From Candidatus Thiodiazotropha sp. (ex Monitilora ramsayi) (GTDB lineage: Bacteria; Pseudomonadota; Gammaproteobacteria; Chromatiales; Chromatiaceae): 64,000 bases of DNA. Made by a program: the position numbers and the translations under genes. The stretch's first letter is position 1, and each line of letters starts with the position of its first letter. Of the stretch, positions 39,598 through 48,782 are shown piece by piece. A model generated the notes under the pieces. That model made no database searches, had not been told where the DNA came from, and was given only the letters and a program-made list of their open reading frames with translations. The stretch spans positions 124,001 through 188,000 of the forward strand of contig JAHXIP010000006.1 of the NCBI GenBank assembly GCA_025655575.1, given 5' to 3'.

Positions 39598-40764
39598 CTA
39601 AACCGCCGGCCAGTAGTCTGTCGCAATCCCATTGCCCAGATCAGCCTCCATAAGACGTCCTCTGACATCAAGTAACCTTTCAAGCAGCGCCGGTTCTGCA
39701 ACACCATAGGCCGCCGCATCCGGCACCCGTTTCACTACCACACCCAGCAGCTCAGTGATGGCATTCCCGATAGAGTTCTGACTGATAGTGACAATCAGTT
39801 TACCTGCCTCGTTGCGATAGATGAGCTGTTTGAATGCCGGCTGCCAGCGGATGGAATTCGCATACTTGGCATCAACAATACACTGATCTCTCACTTTTTT
39901 GGCGGTGGCAAGGAAGTCATTATTAAACAGCAGGACACTCTCTACCTGATCAGGATAGTAGACATCTCTCGGCATGGGTGCATTGCGGGTGGAAACCTGG
40001 CAGAAGAAGGTCCGGTAAAAATCGATGAACCCCTCGAGAACAGCGTCATACTCATGCCAGAATCGGATATTTTTCAGCGCCTCCACACCTCCTCGTATCT
40101 CCCAGCAGGGTAACCCCTGGGGATAACCAGTAAGTTGAATATTCGATTCTTCTGAGCTGATCGGTTTCAGCACCTTGAGTTCCAGGGCGCGATCGAAGAA
40201 CTCCCGGTAGACATCCCGCATATAGGATTGGAAAAGACTGTGTTGTCCCCCATCCGACAGATTGGGGTTTTTCGGATCAGCCAAGTCCGCTTCTCTCAGT
40301 TGTGCCATGGGAAACACAATAAAGTGATTATGCAGCATGCGAATACTGGGCACCCCCGGAGAGGTCAATGGCCAGGTCGCATCGAGGCTGGCCTCGCCCG
40401 CCAGCAGCAAGTGATCAGCAGGATCGGGGTAGGCTTCCATCATATAGCTGATGATGATCTGGTTCATACGATTCCAGACATGTCGCACATCTTCGGGTAC
40501 TTGTGTGCGTCTCACAGGCCTGCCGAGCGGATTGAGTATCACCTGTGAGGTGTTATAGATAATAGAGGCATCAAACTCGTTGCTATGACCCAGCGCCTTG
40601 CGATAGAGCAAGAGATTTTCCGGATTCATCAAAAGGCCGTTGTTATGCACCAGATCATTGAGGTTTTCCGTACTGTTGAAAAACTCATTGGGTTTCATCC
40701 CTTCCGGCACGTCCAGCGGTATGGGGCGAAAAGGGGTAGTGATCTCGCGTGGTCCGAACTCCAT
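39598..40764 (-). CDS. conserved-looking protein of unknown function
   Basis: 388 aa ORF with no overlapping better candidate; no family recognised. Confidence 0.65.
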   Translation of the reverse strand: MEFGPREITTPFRPIPLDVPEGMKPNEFFNSTENLNDLVHNNGLLMNPENLLLYRKALGHSNEFDASIIYNTSQVILNPLGRPVRRTQVPEDVRHVWNRMNQIIISYMMEAYPDPADHLLLAGEASLDATWPLTSPGVPSIRMLHNHFIVFPMAQLREADLADPKNPNLSDGGQHSLFQSYMRDVYREFFDRALELKVLKPISSEESNIQLTGYPQGLPCWEIRGGVEALKNIRFWHEYDAVLEGFIDFYRTFFCQVSTRNAPMPRDVYYPDQVESVLLFNNDFLATAKKVRDQCIVDAKYANSIRWQPAFKQLIYRNEAGKLIVTISQNSIGNAITELLGVVVKRVPDAAAYGVAEPALLERLLDVRGRLMEADLGNGIATDYWPAV

Positions 40765-41033
40765 TAAAAAACCTCCTATTGATGAAGTGCGCCAATCTTA
40801 TACACAGCGTGTACTGTAGGTACATCCACCCTAAACAGGCAATTTGGTGAAAGCAAGGATGCTATCGCTGTTTGGCAAAAAATATTAGCAGAGTCGGCAT
40901 CAGATCTTTCCCAAACCAAATGATGCCTGTAAGAGCCTTGAAGATTTGTGGATTTTCATGAGATGCCGGTTGTAACCATCTCAGCTATGATGGCAGAAAG
41001 AGAGAGAATAAACCTTCGTTATAATCAGGATCA

Positions 41034-42350
41034 GTGCCAGTGATTGTCATTATCATGGGCGTCTCAGGCTCAGGAAAAACCACCATCGGTCAACAATTGG
41101 CCGAGCAGTTGGAATGGCGGTTCATCGAGGGTGATGATTATCACCCTGCGGACAATAAGGCAAAGATGTCTGCTGCCATTCCACTTGACGACTCAGATCG
41201 TCAACCCTGGCTGGATAGCCTCTCTTCAGAGATCGATAGATATCTGCACAATCGTCGCGATGCGGTTCTCTCCTGTTCCACCCTTAAAAAACAATATCGA
41301 GATCAACTCCTACGCGATCCGAAAAGGGTCCGCCTGGTCTATCTCCATGGTACTTTCGATCTTATTCTGCAGAGGCTGCAACAACGCGAGGGGCACTTCA
41401 TGGGACCTGAGTTGTTACAAAGCCAATTTGATGCGCTGGAACCACCCAACGATGCATTGACCTTACCCATTGATTTACCTCCCCAGATCATAGTCTCGAA
41501 CATCGAGAAGCAACTTAACCTTAAGCCTTCCTCCGGGGAAACCCGGGTACTCCTGCAAGATCTGATGTTCCCTGAAGCCCCCCGCTGGCAATCGGGCTGG
41601 CTCTGGTTTACCGATCAACATGCCCAGCGCGTGGTCAGGGTCAATCCACAAGGCACATCGGAGATTGTGGTAACTCTGGATGATTTGCCCGGCGGACTGG
41701 GCTGGCTACCGGATGGACGCCTATTGGTGATCTCTATGACAAAACGACAGATTCTTGTGTTTGAGGACACCGTTTTGCATCCCTATGCCGATCTCTCATC
41801 CCTCGCCTCCTTTCATTGCAACGACATGACTGTGGATTCCGAGGGACGCGCCTATGTCGGCAACTTTGGTTTCGACTTACATGGGGGGGAAACACAACGC
41901 CCTGCCGAACTCATTCTGGTTGATTGCAATGCCGAGGCAAGAAAAGTGGCAGATGGCCTGATCTTTCCCAACGGCTTTGCCATAACCCAAGATGGACGTA
42001 CCCTGCTGGTAGCAGAAACCTTTGCCTCACGCATTACAGCCTTTGATATCGAACCGGATGGATCTTTAAATCACCCACGCATCTGGGCAGACCTGGGTGA
42101 TGCCTACCCGGACGGTATCTGCCTTGACCCACAAGGCCTTCTTTGGATCGCCGCGCCGAACTTATCAAGCGTGCTATTGGTACGGGAGGGCGGCGAGGTA
42201 GTGCGAAGCGTACAACCCTGGGGGGATCCCTACGCCTGCATGATAGGCGGCGAGCAGGGGGAAACGCTCTTTATCGCCAGCGCCGAGACTGATGATCCGG
42301 AACAGGCCAAACAGAAACTGAGCGGCCGAATCGAGAGTCTCTCACTCTAG
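41034..42350 (+). CDS. gluconokinase - SMP-30/gluconolactonase fusion
   Basis: N-terminal MGVSGSGKTTIGQQLAEQLEWRFIEGDDYHP (GntK); C-terminal FPEAPRW...LWFTDQH...FHCNDMTVDSEGRAYVGNFG...FPNGFAITQDGRTLLVAET (SMP-30). Confidence 0.9.
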   Translation: MPVIVIIMGVSGSGKTTIGQQLAEQLEWRFIEGDDYHPADNKAKMSAAIPLDDSDRQPWLDSLSSEIDRYLHNRRDAVLSCSTLKKQYRDQLLRDPKRVRLVYLHGTFDLILQRLQQREGHFMGPELLQSQFDALEPPNDALTLPIDLPPQIIVSNIEKQLNLKPSSGETRVLLQDLMFPEAPRWQSGWLWFTDQHAQRVVRVNPQGTSEIVVTLDDLPGGLGWLPDGRLLVISMTKRQILVFEDTVLHPYADLSSLASFHCNDMTVDSEGRAYVGNFGFDLHGGETQRPAELILVDCNAEARKVADGLIFPNGFAITQDGRTLLVAETFASRITAFDIEPDGSLNHPRIWADLGDAYPDGICLDPQGLLWIAAPNLSSVLLVREGGEVVRSVQPWGDPYACMIGGEQGETLFIASAETDDPEQAKQKLSGRIESLSL

Positions 42351-42549
42351 CCATACCACCTTTTCCTGCCTGATCTCTAATCGTTTCTCAACAAGCGGTT
42401 AGATCTTACAGATCACACCAATTCAGTCTTTTCAAAAACTGAGTCTGAAAGCATTTCTTGGCTTCCTATGTACTACTTTCGAGCGACTCGGTATCGAGTA
42501 GTCAAGGTGTTTGCTCAGAGAAATTTCACCCTGACTCTTGATAAATTAC

Positions 42550-42580
42550 TATACGTCGTATATTTTTATACTTCGTATAT
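42550..42580. promoter_or_regulatory. tandem palindromic sites upstream of the TetR gene
   Basis: TATACGTCGTATAT (42550-42563) and TATACTTCGTATAT (42567-42580), same phase, 17 nt apart. Confidence 0.55.
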
Positions 42581-42597
42581 TATTTTGATGGATAGTC

Positions 42598-43188
42598 ATG
42601 AATCAACCAAGTGGTCGTCGTGAGCGCAAACTTCAGCAAACAGCGGAAAAACTGGTTAAAACAGCCTGGTCTCTCTTTGAGGAGCAGGGCTTTGAGCATG
42701 TCACGATGGAGGCAATCGCTGAAAAAGCGGATGTGGCTAAGGGTACCCTGTACAAACATTTCCCGGTCAAAGAGGCCCTGCTGCAACAGGCATTTCATAC
42801 AGAGCTACAGCAGGAAAAGCCACAACTCATGGAACAGCTTGAGCAAATACCGGCAGGCATGCCCCGTATGCGAGCATTTTTTAAAATCAGTGCCGACTGG
42901 TCTGAACAACGACGCCGTTATCTACCCTACTACCTGCGTTTCCGCATGAATGCACGGGATGTGACTAATCCCGGTCGTAGTGGTACCGATCAGATATTCA
43001 GCATGCTGATCGAGGCTGGCATCGAGAGCGGAGATTTTCGTGACAACCTGCCCTTGGAATCCTCTGTTCACTATCTCTCTTTCCTCTATCTGGGGGCTTT
43101 ACTTCGCTGGCTTAACGATTCGGAGAGCCCTCTCATGGAAGAGCTGGACAGGATGCTCGAGCTGTTTCTGAATGGTGTTCAAAACTAG
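42598..43188 (+). CDS. TetR family transcriptional regulator
   Basis: FEEQGFEHVTMEAIAEKADVAKGTLYKHFPVKEALL HTH. Confidence 0.9.
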   Translation: MNQPSGRRERKLQQTAEKLVKTAWSLFEEQGFEHVTMEAIAEKADVAKGTLYKHFPVKEALLQQAFHTELQQEKPQLMEQLEQIPAGMPRMRAFFKISADWSEQRRRYLPYYLRFRMNARDVTNPGRSGTDQIFSMLIEAGIESGDFRDNLPLESSVHYLSFLYLGALLRWLNDSESPLMEELDRMLELFLNGVQN

Positions 43189-43208
43189 CGCCTGTTAACA
43201 CTAACATA

Positions 43209-45836
43209 ATGACAAATCACACCATACTGACTGATTGGACCGAGACGTTGAAAGCCGGTGTCTCCATGGTAGGAGGCAAAGGCTGGCATCTGGCCAGACT
43301 TGCTCACTACGGTTTACCGGTACCGGAAGCCATCATTCTACCTGTCGGCATGGAGCAATCATGGCTGACTCAGATCGATAGGCCGGCAGAGCAAGCGCTG
43401 ACTGAACAAAGCGTTTCCCATTCGTATCATGAGGCATTACTCAATCAGCCATTGCCAGCCGATGTCGTCACTGACTTAACACATACGCTTAAGCAAAAAA
43501 ACTGGCGACAACTACCATTGGCGGTTCGATCATCCGCCACATCAGAGGATGGCACAAAGACATCCTTTGCCGGCATTCATCTCTCTCGATTGAATATCAC
43601 AGGTATTCAGGCACTGCTTGAGGCGGTACGTGAAGTATGGGCATCTCGTTGGCTTCCCGAGGCCATCGCCTATCGCAGGCATATCGGAGTAGCCGAGGAT
43701 GAGGGTGGCATGGCGGTTGTTATCATGCCTATGCTGCCCACTATATCCAGTGGTATCGCCTTTACCTGTGACCCGCTCAGTGGCAGAGATGACCGCCTGA
43801 TCATTCATGCGAACTGGGGATTGGGAGAATCGTTGGTTAGCGGTCATGCGGAAGGAGACGAAGCCACACTCACCATCGATCCACTGGATGACACACTCCG
43901 ACTATCGAGCTATGAGATCGGCAATAAGAACAGAATCAGTGTACCCCTGGATCATGGAACCGAAATCATCCCTTCTCCAGATGAGCAGGCAAAACAAAGA
44001 GTACTCAGTGACGAAGATGTCATGCAACTTGGCAGACTGGTCAGAAATGCTGCTGTCGCCCTTGATTTTTCCAGGCCTGCTTATGATCTGGAGTGGGCTT
44101 GGGATGGGGAACGTTTCCTCTTGCTTCAAGCTCGCCCCGTGACTGCTCAGGTTCGCAATACCTATCCCTCCCTGCTGGGACAACCGGACATCTGGTCGCG
44201 GGGCAACACCTGTGAAGTGCTACCCGATCCCATGTCAGCTTACGACTGGTCTGTCTCAAGACGCCTTGTCAATCTGATGCTGGAAGAAAACCACAAACTG
44301 ATCGGTTATCCAACGCAACCCGGCGTGCAACGGGCCGGTTTGTTCCACGGCAGACTCTACTTAAATCTGTCAGTGTTGCAGTGGGAGAGCTATGCGGCAT
44401 TTGGGGTTACACCCAAAGCGTTAAATGACCTGCTCGGGGGACATCAACCGGAGATCATGATAGCGCCCGCGAGTCTCAGGGATAAGCTGGCCAAAATGAA
44501 ACGCCTGCTGCATTTCGTGCTGGCTTCAAACAAACGTCGCCGTCATGCCGACAAGGAATTACAAAGAATACGTGAACAGGCCAAAGCATGGCGTTGTGAA
44601 ACGCTGGCGCAGAGTGAACCACGCCTGCTAAAGAAATTACTTGAACAGATTCGTTTTACCAGCAGCCTGGAGACACTCTTCTTCCTGCAAGTGTCCAGTG
44701 GCGGCAATCTGTCCCTACTGGTTGATACCATCAACAAGTATCTCCCGGGTGAAGGACATGCCTTGGGGGCTGCATTACTGGCAGGGGGAGATCCAAGTGT
44801 CACGGCACAACAGGCTTATGACCTGGCAGCCTTGGCTGAAACGGCGAAACAGGATGCTGATGCCAATGCCTGGCTAAATGACCCGAAACGTAACAAAGAA
44901 TGGCAGACTGCCTTGGCGGAAGAAAGCCCTTTCCGTATTGCCTTTGAACAGTTTCTCGAACGCTATGGTCATCGCACTGTTTACGAATCCTATTTTCGCC
45001 ATCCCCGCTGGCGCGAATCACCCGCTTATCTATTCGATATCATCCAGGGCTTCATGCAACAGGATATCAATAGATTACGCCAACAGCGACTCAAAGGTAC
45101 GGAATTTGCGTTGAAGCGAATCAAGCACCACCTGCCCTGGTGGATTCGCCCATTGATACAAAACCTCAAAAAAGCAGCTATTCGCGATAACAATCATCGA
45201 GAAGCGGCACGCAGTGCGCTTGTGGCCTTGATGGAACCGCAGCGTAATGTCTTGTTAACAATCGGAGCGATTTGGAAACGTCAGGGAGTATTAAATCAGG
45301 CCGATGAAATATTTAATCTCACAATTTCTGAAATTGTTGATGCGATCGAGGATGTCATTCCATCACAAGGCGTAAGCATGCGTGTCTCAGAGCGAAAGAG
45401 ACATCTGGAAAAACTGCAAGTGATAAATGTCGAAGAAGTATTTCTTCACCATGAGGGAAATCAACCAACACCCCAGCCTGTACAAACCACTAGCAAAACA
45501 AATGGCAAACTATTCCATGGCATGGCCGTCGGTACTGGCAAAGCATGCGGTGCTGTACGCGTCCTGCATTCACCTGATGAAGGCATCTATCTGAAACCGG
45601 GCGAAGTACTGGTTGCACCCTCAACAGATCCTTCCTGGACACCCCTGTTTTTGAAGGCGGAAGCCCTGGTGCTTGAGACTGGTGGTTATTTGTCTCATGG
45701 CGCCATTGTTGCACGAGAATTCGGAATACCTGCCGTGGTCAATCTACCTGGAATTCTGAGTCAACTTCAGACAGGCGATCGGGTTGAAGTTGATGGGCTT
45801 CGCGGACAGGTTAAGCGTATAACAGAAAACAGTTGA
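43209..45836 (+). CDS. PEP synthase-like / rifampin phosphotransferase-like protein
   Basis: N-terminal GGKGWHLARL ... RSSATSEDGTKTSFAGIH ATP-grasp; C-terminal swivelling His domain LETGGYLSHGAIVAREFGIPAVVNLPG. Confidence 0.8.
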   Translation: MTNHTILTDWTETLKAGVSMVGGKGWHLARLAHYGLPVPEAIILPVGMEQSWLTQIDRPAEQALTEQSVSHSYHEALLNQPLPADVVTDLTHTLKQKNWRQLPLAVRSSATSEDGTKTSFAGIHLSRLNITGIQALLEAVREVWASRWLPEAIAYRRHIGVAEDEGGMAVVIMPMLPTISSGIAFTCDPLSGRDDRLIIHANWGLGESLVSGHAEGDEATLTIDPLDDTLRLSSYEIGNKNRISVPLDHGTEIIPSPDEQAKQRVLSDEDVMQLGRLVRNAAVALDFSRPAYDLEWAWDGERFLLLQARPVTAQVRNTYPSLLGQPDIWSRGNTCEVLPDPMSAYDWSVSRRLVNLMLEENHKLIGYPTQPGVQRAGLFHGRLYLNLSVLQWESYAAFGVTPKALNDLLGGHQPEIMIAPASLRDKLAKMKRLLHFVLASNKRRRHADKELQRIREQAKAWRCETLAQSEPRLLKKLLEQIRFTSSLETLFFLQVSSGGNLSLLVDTINKYLPGEGHALGAALLAGGDPSVTAQQAYDLAALAETAKQDADANAWLNDPKRNKEWQTALAEESPFRIAFEQFLERYGHRTVYESYFRHPRWRESPAYLFDIIQGFMQQDINRLRQQRLKGTEFALKRIKHHLPWWIRPLIQNLKKAAIRDNNHREAARSALVALMEPQRNVLLTIGAIWKRQGVLNQADEIFNLTISEIVDAIEDVIPSQGVSMRVSERKRHLEKLQVINVEEVFLHHEGNQPTPQPVQTTSKTNGKLFHGMAVGTGKACGAVRVLHSPDEGIYLKPGEVLVAPSTDPSWTPLFLKAEALVLETGGYLSHGAIVAREFGIPAVVNLPGILSQLQTGDRVEVDGLRGQVKRITENS

Positions 45837-45853
45837 TTCAACTACAGCAAGAA

Positions 45854-48556
45854 TTACCTCGCCAAAGACTCATCCTCATGCCCGAGAAAGACGGGGATAT
45901 CCTTTCGATAGCGGCGCATAACCAGATTGGCCAATAATCCGGTCCAACCGGTTTGATGGGCAGCACCAAGTCCCTGCCCTGTCTCCGCATGAAAATACTC
46001 ATAAAAAAGACTGAGATCACGCCAAGCCTCATCAGATTGAAACGGGCTGTCACGCCGCAAGGCGGGAATACTTCCCTGTTCATCACGTCGGTAGAGATCT
46101 ACCAGTCGCTCAGAGATCAGGGTGGCAATCTCACGTAATGTCAGTGTTTGACCCGGCAGACACGGTACTTCATATTTAAATTCATCACCAAGAAAACGGT
46201 GGAATTTCTCCAATGCCTGTACGAGTGCATAATTGGTCGGGATCCATATCGGACCTCGCCAATTGGAGTTTCCGCCAAACAGCCCACTCTCCGATTCACC
46301 TGGTAGATAGCGGATTCCTGTCTGTCCGATACCCGGCAGATCGCCAAGCTCCTGGTATTGCTCATGCTGCTTACTGAGACTGCGCACACCATAGGGCGAG
46401 AGAAACTCATCCTCGCTGAGAAGGCGGCTTAGTATGCGTGGCAACATGGTGTGATCAACCAGCGCCAGGAGATGTTCACCATGGTCGTTTTCCCAATCGG
46501 GACAGGCACACACATAACTGCCTTGGAACAGCCCTTTCTTATACGTCTTCAGCATCCGTGTAAATCTTGGTACATTTTCCAGTAGACGTTTATCGACCAC
46601 CTCGGTGGCGAACAGCGGGATCAAACCAACCCAGGAGTAGACATCGATGCGATGATGGTCACCGTCCCGCGTAATAAGCATGTCTTTGAAAAAACCTGCT
46701 TCAAAATCCCACAATGATGGACCACTCTCATCCCCCCCGCTTATTGCCTTGGCAATAGAAAGAAACTGCTCGTAGCACTGGATAGCGATGTTTTCATAGT
46801 CGTTATCCTCTATCGCCAGCTCCAGTGCCATCATGGTCATGTTCAATGCAAACATGGCCATCCAACCGGTGGCATCAGCCTGCTTGAGCGTATAGCCAGG
46901 AGGCAAAGGTTTGGAGCGATCGAAGACAGAGATATTGTCGAGTCCAAGAAAACCGCCTTCAAATAAATTCTGACCCTGTTTGTCCTTCCGGTTGATCCAC
47001 CAGGCATAGTTGAGCAGCAGTTTATGAAATACCCGTTGCAAATAGCGTCTGTCCCCGACGCCTCGTTGAACACGTTCAGCCCGGTAGACTTTTAACGTAC
47101 CCCAGGCATGCACGGGAGGATTGACATCACTAAAAGCCCACTCGTAGGCAGGAATCTGTCCGTTGGGATGAAGATAGTTCTCACTCAGCAGTACCTCGAT
47201 CTGCTGTTTGGCGAAATCCACATCCACCAGAGCCAGGGCTACACAGTGAAAGGCCAAATCCCAAGCGGCAAACCATGGGTATTCCCAAGTATCAGGCATC
47301 GACAGAATATCCGCCGCTTGCAGGTGCCGCCATTGATGGTTACGGCCCTGTTTGCGTGTCTCAGGCGGTATCTGCTGGTCACCCATCAACCAGCGCTGTA
47401 CATCGAAATGGAAGAACTGCTTACTCCAGACCATACCGGCCAGCGCCTGGCGCATGATCCGGTGATCCTCCGGCCCCCCTTCCGGCAGCAGCTCATCGTA
47501 GAAGACATCTGCCTCTGACCGGCGTAGGACAAATACCTTTTCCATCTCTTTGAATGGTTCTTCCAGCGGGTCTGCACTGAGTACCAGATCGATCTTTTTC
47601 GATGCACCGGCGCCGACCTGGAGTCGATACCAGGCGCCGAACTTGGTGCCACTTCTGTCTGGATTGATCGCAGTAGAATCCCCATTCACAATCAAGCGGT
47701 GAAAAGCATCTTTCACATAGGGGGTGGGTGAGGCCAGGCCCCACAGATTTTCAGTGTTTGTTTCATTTTCAGTAAAGAGTAGTTCTGCCTGCTGCTCACC
47801 ATATAACCGATAGCCACCCAGCTCTGCATGCTCTGCCTTCACAGACCAATTCGCCCGGGTAGGTGATTCGTCGAGATATAGTTTGGGTCTTTCAACGCCA
47901 TCTCCCCAAGACCAGGTATTGCGAAACCAGAGTTGAGGTATCAGATGCAGTTCGGCCGCCTCGCTCGAACGATTCAGGATGGTGATGCGGATCTGGATCC
48001 GGGTCGGTGAGACCTTGGCATAGCAGACATCCACATCCCAATAACGGTTGTCGTTAAAAACACCACTGTCGAGTAAATTGAAGGAAGGATCGAGTCGGCT
48101 GCGTTGGAGATTTTCCTCAACTAACCGTTCATAGGGATAAGCTGACTGGGGATATTTGTATTGATAACGCAGCCAGCTATGGCTTGGCAATGCATCCGTG
48201 TAGAAATAGTACTCTTTAACATCCTCTCCCCGGTTGCCCTGATTCCCTGTCAGGCCAAAAGCACGCTCTTTGAGAATCGGATCATGTCCATTCCACATGG
48301 CCAAGGCGAAGCAGAGCCGTTGTTTTTCGTCACTGATACCACCGAGTCCATCTTCATTCCAACGATAGGCACGGGAACGAGCCTGATTATGATCAAAATA
48401 TTCCCAAGATGTACCATCGGGACTGTAGTCTTCACGTACTGTGCCCCAAGCACGCTCAGAGAGATAAGGTCCCCACAGCCGCCAATCAGACACCCCTTGC
48501 CGTTGTTGTTCCAGTCGCTTGCGTTCCTCATTGAGCTGATGATGATTCAGGCTCAT
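45854..48556 (-). CDS. GH63-like (MGH1-type) glycoside hydrolase
   Basis: 900 aa, WGPYLSERAWGTVREDYSPDGTSWEYF, (alpha/alpha)6-type regions, GNSNWRGPIWIPTNYAL. Confidence 0.8.
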   Translation of the reverse strand: MSLNHHQLNEERKRLEQQRQGVSDWRLWGPYLSERAWGTVREDYSPDGTSWEYFDHNQARSRAYRWNEDGLGGISDEKQRLCFALAMWNGHDPILKERAFGLTGNQGNRGEDVKEYYFYTDALPSHSWLRYQYKYPQSAYPYERLVEENLQRSRLDPSFNLLDSGVFNDNRYWDVDVCYAKVSPTRIQIRITILNRSSEAAELHLIPQLWFRNTWSWGDGVERPKLYLDESPTRANWSVKAEHAELGGYRLYGEQQAELLFTENETNTENLWGLASPTPYVKDAFHRLIVNGDSTAINPDRSGTKFGAWYRLQVGAGASKKIDLVLSADPLEEPFKEMEKVFVLRRSEADVFYDELLPEGGPEDHRIMRQALAGMVWSKQFFHFDVQRWLMGDQQIPPETRKQGRNHQWRHLQAADILSMPDTWEYPWFAAWDLAFHCVALALVDVDFAKQQIEVLLSENYLHPNGQIPAYEWAFSDVNPPVHAWGTLKVYRAERVQRGVGDRRYLQRVFHKLLLNYAWWINRKDKQGQNLFEGGFLGLDNISVFDRSKPLPPGYTLKQADATGWMAMFALNMTMMALELAIEDNDYENIAIQCYEQFLSIAKAISGGDESGPSLWDFEAGFFKDMLITRDGDHHRIDVYSWVGLIPLFATEVVDKRLLENVPRFTRMLKTYKKGLFQGSYVCACPDWENDHGEHLLALVDHTMLPRILSRLLSEDEFLSPYGVRSLSKQHEQYQELGDLPGIGQTGIRYLPGESESGLFGGNSNWRGPIWIPTNYALVQALEKFHRFLGDEFKYEVPCLPGQTLTLREIATLISERLVDLYRRDEQGSIPALRRDSPFQSDEAWRDLSLFYEYFHAETGQGLGAAHQTGWTGLLANLVMRRYRKDIPVFLGHEDESLAR

Positions 48557-48642
48557 GATATCTCCTGTTTACCCATTGATTGGGTCGAACTGTTGTTATT
48601 CATTGTTTGATACTTAGCTATTGCTCACCATTGAACACAGCC

Positions 48643-48743
48643 ATAACGCAAAGACCGCAGAGAAGCGCAAAGGGCGCAAAGAAAATGAATATTTGATCTA
48701 ATATCCTTGCGCTCATTGCGCTTCTCTGCGAGCTTTACGTTAT
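48643..48743. repeat. intergenic imperfect inverted repeat (about 40-bp arms)
   Basis: 48643-48682 versus reverse complement of 48704-48743, roughly 34/40 matches; core CGCAGAGAAGCGCAA. Confidence 0.8.
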
Positions 48744-48782
48744 CTTTTTTCTGAATTTCAAAACAGCCTCTAGACAATCCCA

